A stretch of 64,000 nt of DNA, taken from the NCBI GenBank assembly GCA_001949185.1, contig BDGG01000015.1:414314-478313 (forward strand), in the 5' to 3' direction. The DNA is from Ramazzottius varieornatus (Eukaryota; Tardigrada; Eutardigrada; Parachela; Ramazzottiidae). Positions 44,997-56,841 of this stretch are shown in pieces. How positions within the stretch are numbered: position 1 is the stretch's first letter; the number at the start of each line of letters is the position of its first letter. Under the pieces are notes generated by a model. The model worked only from the letters and a program-made list of their open reading frames with translations. It had not been told where the DNA came from and did not search any database. A program made the position numbers and the translations under genes.

Positions 44997-47900
44997 CTAG
45001 CTGTGCGTGAGCGAAGCATTCTTTCCGTAAGTCGATTCTGGTAAGTCTTTCCGTAAATCGATTTTTCTAGCGCCGCTTATTGAGAACGGTTTATTGTCTT
45101 GACATAACCTGCTCGCAGGGGAAATTGATCGCGTGTCAAACGAAGTCCTCTTCTCTGTACGTTCATTGTGAAATATATCTGCGGCAAGTAGAAAAAACAA
45201 ATTTTCGGTCAGCATGGTCCGTACTTGTATAAGGTTCCTTGTTATACCCAAGATTGCGACTTGAGTGTTGTTGAGCAGTCCATCGTCGGGCGATAAGTTA
45301 CGTACAGAAAAACATTCCAATCCAACTTTGAGACGGATTTCATGGGGTGGGATATTAGGAAAGTTGATTTGGTTGAAAAATTCTGTTGTTACGTTGTTTC
45401 TGAAGAATTGTGAGACATCTGCTGACTCCTGTAGTTCATCGTGACTGAAGAGCGGCACGAATTGTTTGTCCAGCAGGTCGCATATTTCTGAGTTCAGGGT
45501 GTTCACATTTCTGTTCAGAACGCGCAGACATTCATTGAAGCTCAAAGGGGCGGTGGATGGGAGCTAGGGACAGACAGACTGCTTCCAGTATTCGACATCG
45601 GTGGGTTGCGCTAATCAAACTCAATACTACAATCTTTATCACTCGGGAAGGTGCCTTTGGCGGTTTCGTCAACAAAATGAGAACTCGGGATCGGTTTCTT
45701 GTCGTATTGGTACGGCAAGGGTGAACTCCACACTGCATAAAATCCACAGCTTCAAGATTTCGCTTATCTATCATCGTGACCTCATCCCAAATTACAAGTG
45801 TCGCTTCTCGAAGTACACTTGCTCGTTCCGAACGTGAGGATACGTCACACACAATCGGAATGAAATTTTACGGATCATCGCGCACATGAATTTTGATTAA
45901 ATTATGGGCTTTACGTCCACCTGGGGACATAATAGCCACGAACCCGGAACTTGCGCAACATAAAGCAATCTTGCCAGAAGCTCGGGTATATCGAGCGATT
46001 GTGTTCAGAAGAAACGATTTTTCGCGCCCGGGTGCACCGTCAACGTAGAAAACCACGGGTAGTTTCGAGTCGATATGATTCTGAATTTCTGTTAGAATTG
46101 TAGTTTGTTCAAAGTTCAGCATGCTAGGCGAGTCTTGATGTAGTGCTGCATTGGTACGTGAGTCGTGTCGCAGTTTCTCTTTGTCAATCTCGGATTGTTG
46201 GTTTAGTGGTGTAGGAAAGGAGAAGTCCCCACGCGTTTGCCTGTAGCTTTCTAGCCGAGCCAAAAGGTCAAGGAGACGATTTTCGGACAAATAATTTGGC
46301 AGCTGATCGCGGAGTTTGAAATCAATCTGCATGAGTTCCTTGTGTTTGCTGGATAACGCTAATGCGGGTGCACCTTCTGTGATTAACAGACGAAAAAGCC
46401 GTAATTGCCTTGGTGAGCATAAAGCTTGTTTCGACCGAAGTGTTTCCAAGCAGTCCCATCGCTTCGCAACATTCCGAAAAGGAGCGATACGTCGTGCCGT
46501 AAAATCTGCGGAGCTCTTCGTACGATCTTGCAGGCTTGTGCTGTAGTTGAAGTCGAAGATACCAAGATTCTCCACTTTGCAGTCTTTTCACCATCATTCT
46601 GCTGATGTGAAGGGTTGTTCTGCGGTGTACCGTACCTCTGTTGGGTGGAGAAACTCGGTCGTGCCAGACTTCCTCAGTTTGCCGCGTATTGGTATCTTCA
46701 GGTCGTTTAACAGACACAAAGCACTTCTCGTAGTATTGCAAGTATTTTATCTCATCGGATCGAGTGTGTACGGGCCGAGCGCAATATCGATCCAGTGCCG
46801 AAATACGGTGCGCCGCTTTCTGTCTCACCTTTTTGTTTGACTGATCTTAAACGACAGTTTTGATCTTCGAGGTGCACTGGATAACATGAAACCGAGGGCT
46901 TCTCGTTAGTTCGTATCCAAATATATGCCAAACATTTTCTGATGCTGAGAGGTATATTCCGTGTACATACAACTTGGTTTCGTCCTTAGAAATTGCAGCA
47001 TCCAAGTAGTCGAAACCCTTATACAGATATTAGTATAGGTACATAATTAGTATCACGGAAGCAGCAAGTTCGACGTTAATATGGCAATCGAATTCCATCA
47101 TCATTTCGCTATTATAGGAGACAACGTTGCGATCTCTCTCTCTTCGCCTTCTATACTGTGGATATCCGGTATTGTCTATGAAAGTTTTTCCGTTAATTGG
47201 TTTTGGGTACCTGTAATGACATTGCACTGAGCTTTGTTTTTCCGATCGGTAGCATTGTCGATGAAGAATGTGCTTCTCGACCAACGTTCGTAAATTCTTG
47301 TCAGCTGAGATCACGGCATCGATTTCTGCAGGACTTTGTGGTTTAGTAGCCATTCACACGGCTGTATGCGCATCAGGAAGCCCACGTGTCTGGAATTCAA
47401 TAACTGAGATTTTGTAGGTCTTCGTGGAACCGAAGTACTTCGGAAATTTGTTTGAAACCTTGCTAGCTTCGCTCTAAAGACCATATTTATGATATCTGGT
47501 CGATTCGATGCGCTTTGGTCACGCAACAAACGCCTCTTGATCTCGGACCAGTTGGGGTTACAGGTGAACGTAATGAAATACGTGGGGTTTTGCGAGGCGG
47601 CCAACTACCCCTAAAGCATCCGATATTATTTTCTGATTATGCCGATGCGAGCCGATGAATGAGGCAGGCAAAAATATTCTTCTTTCATTTGCTCCTGATC
47701 CTAAGTCTTTGTTTCGGCAAATTTTCACTTGGTTAAAACGAACGATATTCAGTTTTCCTTCCTCGATGCAGCTGAATATGTCAACGCAGAATTTGTTGAG
47801 CAGTCTGCCAAGTAGATGTAGTGCGGTGCATCGCTCTGGTGGCTCCTCAGCTGGGAAGGTTCGACGTCTCAGAACCAAGTTACTTGGGCCGGTCTGTTGC

Positions 47901-48154
47901 TCGAAGCACCCGCTAGTTCTGAGTGCCGACATTGAAAATGAATTTTCGTACATGCGTGACTGGTCTCGAACTTTTCTTGACGACCTATATAGATTCTCCG
48001 GCTCTGCGGGCAGTGCGGGCGTCTTGAATAATTCGAAGGGATATTCTGTTCTGCTCCCCCAACAGAATCCAACAGATTCTTTGGTCATAATTGTTGCTGT
48101 GCACCGTCCGCGCGATATCTGTTCCAACTGCAATGTGGTCATCAGTCTGAGCAT
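44997..48154 (-). mobile_element. Helitron relic (Rep-Pif1 helicase), heavily frameshifted
   Basis: Minus-strand pieces follow the Helitron order. Rep part: LLNKFCVDIFSCIEEGKL, FLPASFIGSHRHNQKIISDAL (about 47600-47800), FITFTCNPNWSEIKRRLL (about 47530-47590), YPKPINGKTF, GYPQYRRRRERDRNVVSYN and FDCHINVELAAS (about 47050-47220). Linker: GESWYLRLQLQHK and SYEELRRFYGTTYRSF. Pif1-type helicase: Walker A region DGAPGREKSF, GRKAHNLIKI, Walker B LVIWDEVTM, then IPPHEIRLKVG and RNLSPDDGLLNNT (about 45300). The Walker A Gly before Lys is Glu (usual GKT/GKS), and at least five frame changes separate the pieces, so it is inactive. Terminal sequences not located. Confidence 0.85.
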
Positions 48155-48304
48155 GGTTCGTACTCTACACAGGTTTGTATCGGAATACGCATGCTTACAT
48201 CAGATTTTGTTCAGCCACGATTCAATGACTCCACAACGGAGTTACTACATTCTGTTTCACGCTCCGAGCCGTCATCGTCCCCACAAGTGTCGTCACCTCC
48301 AGTA

Positions 48305-49944
48305 GTGTAGTGTGAATACAGATCGTCCTCAGAATTGAGTTCAACACTAGACATGTCAACTAATTCTGTACGATCGGAGTTACTTCTGCTTGGCGATTCA
48401 GAACTACGCATCATACGATTATCCAAAACATCAACGTCCGTAACATCTCCAGTAGACTGGGATCTAGTATAAGAGCAGTTTTCACCATCGTCGACATTGT
48501 CCTCCGAAGTATCTGACGTAGATATCAGGTCTCTATTGGTGCATGATGGGTTTCCTCAGCCCACAATCGTTTAGCTGCACGCAACCGCACAATGGAGGAC
48601 TTCGAAGTGCCTTTACGTTTTCGCGTCAGTTTCTTCACTCGTAAATTCTGGTGTCGATTCCTTTCCCGTATGCTCTTCTGTCCTCTTGGTACTTGTCACT
48701 GCGAACTATGTTAAGGACTTCCCCCATCGACGTCACTTCAAATATCTGGAAAATGGTTTCATCGTCCAGTTTTGGCATTGCACTCCAGGTTTTACTCTGG
48801 CCACAACCAACTGGCTGTCCCGGCAAGTCCGCTGGAGCACTCTGTTTGACGATAGGTTTAGGGATTTCTCTTTTCTTTAACCGTAGTTCACCTTCCTCCA
48901 GTACGAGCCTTCCTCCAGCTGGTCAAACCAGGAGCGAACTCGGTTTCCGCACGTTGTGACGCCGTCACAACCTTCGATTTTCCACCATACCAGTCCACAG
49001 TGGAGACACCGTTTGATCACGCTCCTGGGATCCTTGTTGTCGTAGATGAGCACAAGCTACCTGAGTTCGTCAGTCCCTTAATCCGCAGCCTGTTTGATGC
49101 ATTAGTGCATCGTCCTTGACAGTGAGCGTAAGACCGGGAAGACTGCTTACTCATCCGCACAAGAACAAAGGCATCCAGGCTGCTGTGGCCGAGTATGTAT
49201 AGGCATGATAGAAGCACCTTAGTTCCTTATCGCGTACCTGGCACTCGTTAATCGACAGGCTGAAGGTTGCCATCAACGAAGACCCAGAATGCACCCGCGG
49301 GCATAACAAGGGAAAGTTTCTTCGCGCATTGGCAGGAAGTATCGGAAAGAGCTCTGATACGGTGAAGGATCACTTTAACAAGGCCGAGTGACGTGCCCGA
49401 TAGCTTAACCTAGTTGGTTTCCTTTTTTTCTCCATCAACATTCTCCCCCTATGGCATTCGCAAGCTGCAGTACATTTTACCCCTTTTAGCAGAGTTCTTC
49501 CGAGATTACTTCCTGGTTGGCAGAGCTCGTCTGTCAGTTCTCACGCTCGGTCGGTCGACAGTCCATCGTTGTGGGACGCCATGTTTGAGCGCTTTTGCGT
49601 GTACTCCAAGTTTATGTTCGAAGTGTACGGAATTTCCTAAAGGATACTTCATGCGTGCAAACGGCTGTAGAACTGTGTGAATACTGATGTCGCATCTTTG
49701 CCATAGTGGTCGCGCGTGGTTACAATACACTCAGCAGACTTCTACGGTACAATTGTAAAACTAGAAAACGTGCAGACGACTAGCAGACCATGCATCCTTG
49801 TGTGATGGAATTGATACAGCGATGATAGTCTCTCCCGTTCCAATAATCTTACTTAGCACTCTGTCAGGGCCTAAATTTCTATATGGGAGTCATCAGCCGA
49901 ATAATCGCACTGACAAATTCATCGCATAGCTTTACCTTCTTTTT
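48305..49944. other. No intact gene; possible coding relics
   Basis: An acidic minus-strand stretch (48211-48426) may be the N-terminal part of the Helitron protein. On the + strand around 48990-49391, broken segments such as PGILVVVDEHKLPEFV and GKFLRALAGSIGKSSDTVK look coding-like but are cut by stops. No family recognised. Confidence 0.35.
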
Positions 49945-50651
49945 CTACATTTTAACTTCGAACGCGAAGTACTCCATCTTGATCATGTCTCTTCCATGTT
50001 TTTTAATGAATGCGTCGTAAAGTTGGTCGATATCTTGACTAAACCAGACAATCATCATGTGGTAGATTTCCTGGAACGATTGTTTCAACTTGCTTTTCAT
50101 GTTGAAAATGCTGAAATCCAAAGCGAACTGTTCGTCTGTTGTGGCGAAGCTTTCTTGTTCCATGTTAGATGCACAAGCGTACATGAGATCGGCAATATCA
50201 GCCGGATCGTCGTTTCGTAGAAAAAATGACATACGAGATGTCTGGGTTTTCGTCGATTAGCGTACTGGCGCACTGGATACTCGACTTCGACATAGTGGTC
50301 CTTCATACTGTCGTATCGATTTTCGTATTTCAGTACGACGAAAACCGTGTTGAGATTGGTGCTTGTCAGGGCTTGCTTCAGCAAATACGCATGCATGTAC
50401 GGTTCAACTGAGCTACCCATCCCAGGAGTGTCCATCAACGAAAACGCGTTCTCACCAACAGCTACATCGTTCTTGAAAATCCTCCGTGTGACGGACCCTC
50501 GAGCTGCGCCCGCTTCATGCTAAACACCACACAGCAAGTTGGCCAGTGTTGTCTTTCCCGCTCCCGTTCCGCCCAGCAGGATAACGCTGGCTTTGTATTT
50601 TAAGATCTTCGGTTTGACGCTCTTCAGAATGAGTGGTTGTCTTCCTGCCAT
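49945..50651 (-). pseudogene. P-loop GTPase-like gene, stop and frameshift
   Basis: From the ATG at 50651 the frame reads a short basic N-terminus, VILLGGTGAGKTTLANLLCG (P-loop GxxxxGKT), then an in-frame TAG (50520-50522). The same frame continues with FSLMDTPGMGSS (G3, DxPG) and VFVVLKYENRYDSM. A one-base frame change near 50225 (KPRHLVCHFF / LRNDDPADIADL) leads to the C-terminal part ending at 49945. The DTPG-containing, IMAP/AIG1-like arrangement is the nearest resemblance; a clear G4 T/NKxD was not seen. No introns are needed, so this may be a retrocopy or an intronless family member. Confidence 0.65.
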
Positions 50652-50729
50652 CTTTGCGTTTTGATTCTACGAGGTATTTGGTTAGACAGGGGCTGAAACC
50701 AATAGCTCACCAACAGCTGATAATAGGCG

Positions 50730-51110
50730 ACTTGGGTCCCCCGTCTGCCCTGCAGGTCAGTACGGTATACAAGCCGGAAGATAGCCCTATATTATATCAA
50801 GCCTCCTCGGTGGTAGTCTATATGTTCGACCAGATACACTTTTACTCGAACCTCGTATCATACGGGACTTAATTCCACGTAACAAGACCTTTTCCCGGTA
50901 TTTGGGTTTCCTAACCACCCAAATCGAAGAGGAAGCTGTCGCTGGCGCAACTGGCAGTCTTCCGCGCTGTATTGTCAAAGAACGAACTTGACGATGATTG
51001 TCCACCTCTCCCCAGCGATATAAACTGGAAGAAGAAGCCGGTCGGCGAGAATTTCGTGTCGGACAACCACAGGCCCGTTCATCCCCTGAACCGACCATCC
51101 GTGATCCGCC
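50730..51110 (+). pseudogene. Carbonic anhydrase pseudogene (deleted core, lost zinc site)
   Basis: VYKPEDSPILYQASS...YMFDQIHFYS aligns with the intact gene's FYKAGERPELQQNSL...YVFDQVHFHW (36210-36300), but the second zinc ligand HFHW is HFYS. After about 10 more codons comes LIPRNKTFSRYLGFLTT, matching DLIPSNKTFFRYMGSLTT, so roughly 110 residues including the third zinc ligand are gone. A frame change follows (KLSLAQLAVFRAVLS), then FVSDNHRPVHPLN, matching VSDNYRPPQPLN. Confidence 0.82.
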
Positions 51111-51529
51111 ATGGAAAGGCTGAACAGGCAATATCCAACCGTGGACTTGTTGTGCACCAGTTATCACAGTCCTGTCTATATCTGGCCTTCTATTACTTTG
51201 CCGCAGGAATTTTTCGACATGACTTTCCGGGCAGAAAGTGTAACTGGAGCCAGGCCTGATTTGTGCATGTGCCCAGAAAGGGGTGGCTTCGTTGGCTCGT
51301 TTCGAGGGACGGTTCCTTTGGTTTGCGCCTTTGCGGCCATCGACAACATGTGCAAGCAACTGCAACAGACTTAATCACATCTTGATCGTGATCAAACTAA
51401 GATCAGGCTTTTAGATTAAAATTTATTGTGGTTTAATTCGATGCTGGAACGAGAACGTCGTAGGAGTAACGGTTTACGTGAGGTACGTTGTTGGGTGTTT
51501 TGAGAGCGGCGAATTAACTGTATACAGTT

Positions 51530-53281
51530 ATGGAACTTCGGCGATCGTTCGGCGGGCTGTCTGCGTCCTCATCAGTGTTTACTGTTCGACAGTGCTGCTT
51601 TGTTTGCTTCGTGTTGTGTTGCTGGTTATCCATCCCTGAAGCCTCCGCTGGCATTGTTAACAACATCAGAGACAGGATACGTGGAAACAGTGCCGATCGC
51701 GGAGATGGCCAGACCGTCAGACACGGTCAGCTAACTCCACTAATCGTCAGTAAGCATGTGACAAGATTTCCTTCAGCATGTCTGAAGAGTGGATACAGCA
51801 GTAAAATCTAACGTTTGCCCGTCGATCAGTTCCAGGAGATGGTGGTAGCCAGCTGGAAGCCTGGCTAAACAAGCCCGGAGTGGTAAATTCTTTGTGCCCC
51901 AGCAAGACTAATGGCTGGAGCCGAGTGTGGGTGGACTTTGCTATCCTTGTGCCGACACTTACTGACTGCTGGATTGACAACTTGAGGTACGAGTTACAGA
52001 CATTATAGCCTATACAGTTTCGGATGCAGTGGTCCACACATTCGTAAGGTGTGCGAGAAAAATGCGTTTGTGTAACAGGCTTTACTACAACGATGCGACC
52101 AGGAAGTCTGAAAATGCACCGGGAGTGCAAATCCGAGTGCCCGGCTTCGGCGATACTGACACCATCGAGTACCTGACCAAAGTAAAACTTCCTCAATGTA
52201 TGGTATTAAGGCGACAACTCTAACAAGTTGTTTTTTTCTCGGCCACGCATTGGTTGGCTGAATGAAATGATTTGTAGCCAGGTACGAAATGAGTTGTAGC
52301 CAGGTGGATATGGTTAGCCTTCTGGTGTCACATGGATATCGCAGGGGTTTCTCCATTCGAGCTGCACCGTAGGACTTTCGCAAAGCCCAAAGTAAGTTCT
52401 GAAACGAATTCTGTAGAAACGGCAAAAGCTTGGACACACTGGTATCATTAACCGACTTTTTGTTCCAGACGAAGAAGCAGGGTATTTCAATGAGCTGAAA
52501 GTCTTGGTGGAAGAGACTTATGCCATGAACCACCAATCGAAGGTGACGTTTATAGCGCATCGCTGGGCAACATGTACCTGCTGTACTTCCTCAATCATCA
52601 AAGCCAAGACTGGAAGGACAAGCACGTGTCAAGTTTCATCGGAATGGGTGGTCCATGAGCGGGAGCGGTCAAAGCGCTGAAGGTGGTGGCCACCGGGGAT
52701 GATATGGATATACCGGTAGTTAGTGGCAGTAGCATGCGAGAAGTCCTCCGAACGACGCCCTCGGTGAGTCGGTCATATTAGCATCGGTGTTAACGCAGAA
52801 GTTAACCGAACAGTACTTTTGCTTATAGAGTGTCGCCCTCTTCCCCACCGATAAAGTCTGGTCGCGGAACGCGACACTGGTGGCGACTGGTAGTAAAAAC
52901 TACAACCTGGATAATCTACAAGAATTTTTCACCGATATTGGACACCCCGAAGGATGGGACATTTATCAGGACACGAAAGGCTTGACGTATGACCTGACAG
53001 CGCCCAATGTCAAAGTCTACTGTATTTCGGGGACCGGCGTTCCCACCCCTGCAATGTAGTTCTATGGTGAGGCTGCGTTTCCACATCTGAAGCCACTGAT
53101 AGTTTCCGAAGATGGTGACGGCACGGTGAACCGCAAAAGCCTGGACGCCTGTGGCCTCTGGAGTTCACACCAATCGCAGCCGGTGGAAAGCCAGACTTTC
53201 CACGGAGCGGGTCATTTGAAGATGGTCCGGAAGAAGGCAGTTCTGGACTACATTGTCAGCATACTCTTTCCAGCATCGTGA
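51530..53281 (+). pseudogene. LCAT/PLA2G15-like phospholipase, broken at the catalytic Ser
   Basis: Lecithin:cholesterol acyltransferase-like fold, related to lysosomal phospholipase A2 (PLA2G15). Exon 1 (51530-51749) encodes a signal peptide and LTPLIV; after an intron follow PGDGGSQLEAWLNKP, GWSRVWVDF, CWIDNL, VRVPGFGDT, then SIRAAP-stop-DFRKA. Lesions: TAG 52370-52372 (usual Tyr of AAPYDW), a one-base loss at about 52558-52563 that removes the nucleophile Ser codon of AHSLGN, TGA 52656-52658 (Trp of GAPWGG) and TAG 53057-53059. The acid residue (EDGDGTVN) and His (GAGHLKM) survive. Exons and introns are kept, so it is an unprocessed dead copy. End TGA 53279-53281. Confidence 0.9.
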
Positions 53282-53389
53282 TGATCGATAAAGCTCATTT
53301 TTCTGACTACAAACCGTCGATAAAGGGCGTGACAAATAAACTGGAGCTTAGTTATCTGACGACCAATGCCGACGTTCCTCTAGCCCACA

Positions 53390-53463
53390 GGCAAATTTCA
53401 TTGGCCACTGCCATCTGGCTCCATCCAACACCCATTTTCGACGGTTAATTTTTGCGTACACTG
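53390..53463. mobile_element. Truncated right end of the CAGTG...TA MITE family
   Basis: GCAAATTTCATTGGCC...CATCTGGCTCCATCCAACACCCATTTT followed by GCGTACACTG matches the right end of the element at 12900-13584. The left end and the flanking TA are missing. Confidence 0.75.
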
Positions 53464-53878
53464 CAGCTGTAAGTTTGTTCCACTGGCTAAAGCTGTGGAC
53501 ACTACCTCGGACATACGTCACAAGCCTCAAGTGTCTACGAGTAGCTTGTAACAAGTTTCGGCCAGTGGGCAAAGCTAGGACCAGCTTCTCGCATTTATTG
53601 ACTTGTCGCACCTTCTTTCATGCTTTGCTTTGCTTGTTGATGATCCCTGTCGTATCTGATGAATGATTTGGTATCGTACTGTACCGGATCAATTTGCCGC
53701 CTGCAAATCGTGAAGTGCATTGCCTAGATAACCCAAGGAGGAACGAGTACTGACATATCAGTAATGAAGAAACGCAGGTGGCGTAGCTTAGCCCTTCAAA
53801 GTTATTTCAGTAAGTATCCATGTCTCCGCATCGTGATCGACCGAGCTCTTGGGCGTGGCCGGACGTTCCCTGACTGGA

Positions 53879-55094
53879 TTACTCTTTCAGTCCACGAGAG
53901 TACTCTGCGGATTTTATGGCTATTTCGACAGCTGCCAGCATGCCCTTAGCGGTAGAGTTGGTAGAGTTGGGACTGGCCCTGAGATTGGCAGAGGGGCTGA
54001 CGTCGGGATGGACTTTGTTGACCCTGGCCGGAGACCGGCTTCTTCGAGCCTGTGGAAATGAACAGGCTTTTCGCAGTACAAAGAGCACGCCTTGTTGAAA
54101 GAGCTCGCTGCTTGGTAGATAGAACATCTATCGATCAACCAGTCCCTGCAGAGAAAAATTGTGAGGATACACAGTGACTTGACCTTACCGAGTTCAGAGT
54201 ACAGTGTCCGATGGCCATCGCTCCAAGAGCCAGCTGCGTCGTTCAGCCGGACATCAGAAGTTGCGGAAAGAATATAGCGATGAAGGTAAACGGGTAAATG
54301 CTCAAGCAATGCCAGACAAACGATGAAGTCAATGCCACGTGAATTTCCAGCCGTCTTCGCAATTTATCGACACGCGGTTTGCTAACCACCTGTTTGCGCT
54401 TTTCCACCCGCAACAGGCCTATTGCTTTGATCAACAAACTGATGTAAGGCACTCCGGTGACCGCCGTCGGGATATGCGTCACCACAAGAGCAAACACGAG
54501 TGACCGGACAGTGGACGAGGTCACCGTGGACAAGAGGCAACCACCTGTCTGCGCCGATTGTACCGTGTGCAGTTGGTGGCTGGCCATTGGAAAAGCTACC
54601 GATCCCAGCGCCATGACCCAAGGGGTGATCAACATGGCAACGATGACTTTTCTGTCGCTGACGTCTTTGTGTTCGTGAGGGAACATCGTGGCGCTAAGAC
54701 GTTGTGAGGCGATCATGCAGGCGGCGTACGTGCTAGCGGGATGGGCGGTGTGGACCACAAGGGTAAATAGTATGGAGCAGAACCATGGTGGGTAGCGGTA
54801 GCTCATACCAAAGAATCGGACTAGCGATGCCATGGGACCGACGACGAGGGAGAAGAGGACGTCGATGGCCGCACATTGGGCCAGTAAGGGACCGCTGGTA
54901 GATTTGCGGAGGGGTGGATAAAGAACGATGGCGAGAAGGATGGGAATGTTTATGGGCAGGCCGACAAAGTTGGTGGTCAGCACAGCGGCCACGTAACCCA
55001 CGAGGTCGTGGCTGGCTGGACTACTAGGGAAGCTCGTATTTTTCTGGTACAGCCACGAACTACTCAGTGAGATATTAAATGAGAAATTTGACAT
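53879..55094 (-). pseudogene. Rhodopsin-like GPCR interrupted before TM7
   Basis: From the Met at 55094 the frame gives 283 aa with six membrane segments: TM1 (AAVLTTNFVGLPINIPILLAI), TM2 (LLAQCAAIDVLFSLVVGPMA), TM3 with the conserved Cys (WFCSILFTLVVHT) ending ASQR where DRY is usual, TM4 (VIVAMLITPWVMALGS), TM5 (SLVFALVVTHIPTAV) and TM6 (SSFVWHCLSIYPFTFIAIF). It stops at TGA 54243-54245. The same frame then continues TTQLALGAMAIGHCTLNS, a TM7-like helix, to a strong donor (TCG|GTAAGG); an acceptor TTTCTCTGCAG leads to GLVDR, TAG (54128-54130) and a tail (FVLRKACSFPQARR). TM7 is thus preserved but behind a stop: a recent pseudogene, or a six-span product. Confidence 0.72.
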
Positions 55095-56520
55095 TGTTTC
55101 AGCTCGGATGGAGACAGCCGATTTAAAATATTTCTAACGCATTCGAGCTTCAGACGATCAGGCAAGAACAGAAGGTTCTACGGGACCGCCTTGTACAGTG
55201 ACAAGTCAGGCAGCTTCCGTCATGATCTTCACCTCCGGCTATTCTAGTACTTTTGCTGTATTGGCGGTGGGTGGGTTTTCGGATCAAGAAATCCAGCTAA
55301 GCCCTGACTAATTTAGAGCTGGTCCGGGTTTACGTGGTTGTAGGCGGATTTGAATTATCCAAGCTTCTGGCAAGGAGCTCTTCATATCTTCATACCTTCA
55401 TAAATACCTGGAAAATCAGGGAACAGGCCTAGCTAGCTTAATTTGATCCATATGCGTGCTTATGTGACCTGTAATTTGCTTTTCGGCTGCATCAAAAAGC
55501 TTCTTCAGAATGCCATTGCAGCTGTGTCGTGGTGAAACAAACACGGTCTCGCAATGTACGTTTTTGCGAAAAACAAACAGTTTGAGTATGAATACCTTTA
55601 GAACCAACTTAGTCAACTGCGGTTTTGATCGTTATTTCTGACGCTAAGACATGTTTTCAAGATTAGCGGCCCGATCGTACAGAATGATCCCTATAAGACG
55701 GATTTTGATCTTGAATAAAAAAATGACGAATGCCCTTACCTCTTCAGAAATTCGTCCCAGACCCGCCTAACTATCAAAAGCGTCATGTAAAAATATTCTG
55801 GAGGTGGCGTGCTCCAAAAAGAGCACGGCGCTGAAGAGCTGAACCAGACGGAAATCAAGGATCGAATCTTCGCGAAACCAACATGCAGTGCACTTCAGGG
55901 GAGTTTGTTCGTGAGCGGAAAATTTTAGAATAATTTCGTTAATGCAATTTTGCTGGAAACTCCTTCTACAGTAAGCTGGATCTGTGAGCGGTAGTATCGA
56001 TGCTACCGCTGTCACAGGGGGTAAGCAAAATTTTTAGAGTATCGTTTAAACTATCGCTGGTTTTTCCGTCCGCAACTTGTAAGAGCCGTCCGTTTGTTTT
56101 TTTAATAATCAGTCCCAGCGTACTGCTTTCATGAAACAATTTTACCAGGAAACGTGGTAGGTTAATTTGCCCCTTTAAATATAAATAATTTAACCGAGGT
56201 TCCCACTTTTTACCCATAAAATGCATGAATATTCATAGCTGACAACAATCAACCGATCATTGTTTTGCTGAAGAGACACTCACAGAAATTAAAGATGAAG
56301 ACCTGCTCTATCGAATGAGCTGAAGTTTGATAATTCACTGGTAGATGCCATTTTACCACAAATTTTCCGAAATCTACCCAACTTTTAGGGATCACCCTGT
56401 ATACCGGCCACGAGGGGCATGTATTGAGTTTGCAAGTCTAGCACCTCGGTGACGCAGACCAGCCATTGTACGTACTGAACAGAGCCAAGCTACACATTTG
56501 TGTCTCTACGTGACGGAAGT
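55095..56520. other. Intergenic, nothing recognised
   Basis: 1.4 kb upstream of the GPCR relic. One 8-bp hairpin (AGCGGTAG/CTACCGCT near 55988-56011). Small minus-strand open stretches (55416-55616, 55767-56226) show no domains. Confidence 0.45.
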
Positions 56521-56841
56521 ATGGTCTCCACTTCGTGCACACGGACCACGATCATGGTTGCCAGTGTCGAAGTCATCTTCGCCATCGCGTTAGCAGGCGC
56601 CTCTGTTTCGTACATTTGTGCGAGAGCTGCCAAGATGGCAAGAACCCAGCTAAAGCCACCCGCGGATCTTTCGGTTTTTAAGCCGCACAAACTGTCGCCT
56701 GCTGGAAGCCCGCCTGTGGCGAACACTTCCGAATCCCATCCATCTAATCTTCCACAAGCGGAAATTTCTTGGACCAAGATCCAGATGACGATTGTCACAG
56801 AGGAGACAGCGGAAGCTGTTGGACGCGTAGTCTCGCACTAG
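56521..56841 (+). CDS. Small single-pass membrane protein, unidentified
   Basis: 106 aa from the ATG at 56521. An N-terminal hydrophobic helix (VEVIFAIALAGASVSYICA, residues about 17-35) is followed by basic residues (RAAKMARTQLK) and a Pro/Ser-rich tail. No PY motif. The composition is more protein-like than the antisense open stretch, but no family was recognised and no splice signals support it. Confidence 0.4.
   Translation: MVSTSCTRTTIMVASVEVIFAIALAGASVSYICARAAKMARTQLKPPADLSVFKPHKLSPAGSPPVANTSESHPSNLPQAEISWTKIQMTIVTEETAEAVGRVVSH

Noticed and set aside
47655-48305. 216-codon open stretch on the + strand
   Set aside because: It is the antisense of the Helitron Rep region, which has clear family motifs on the minus strand.
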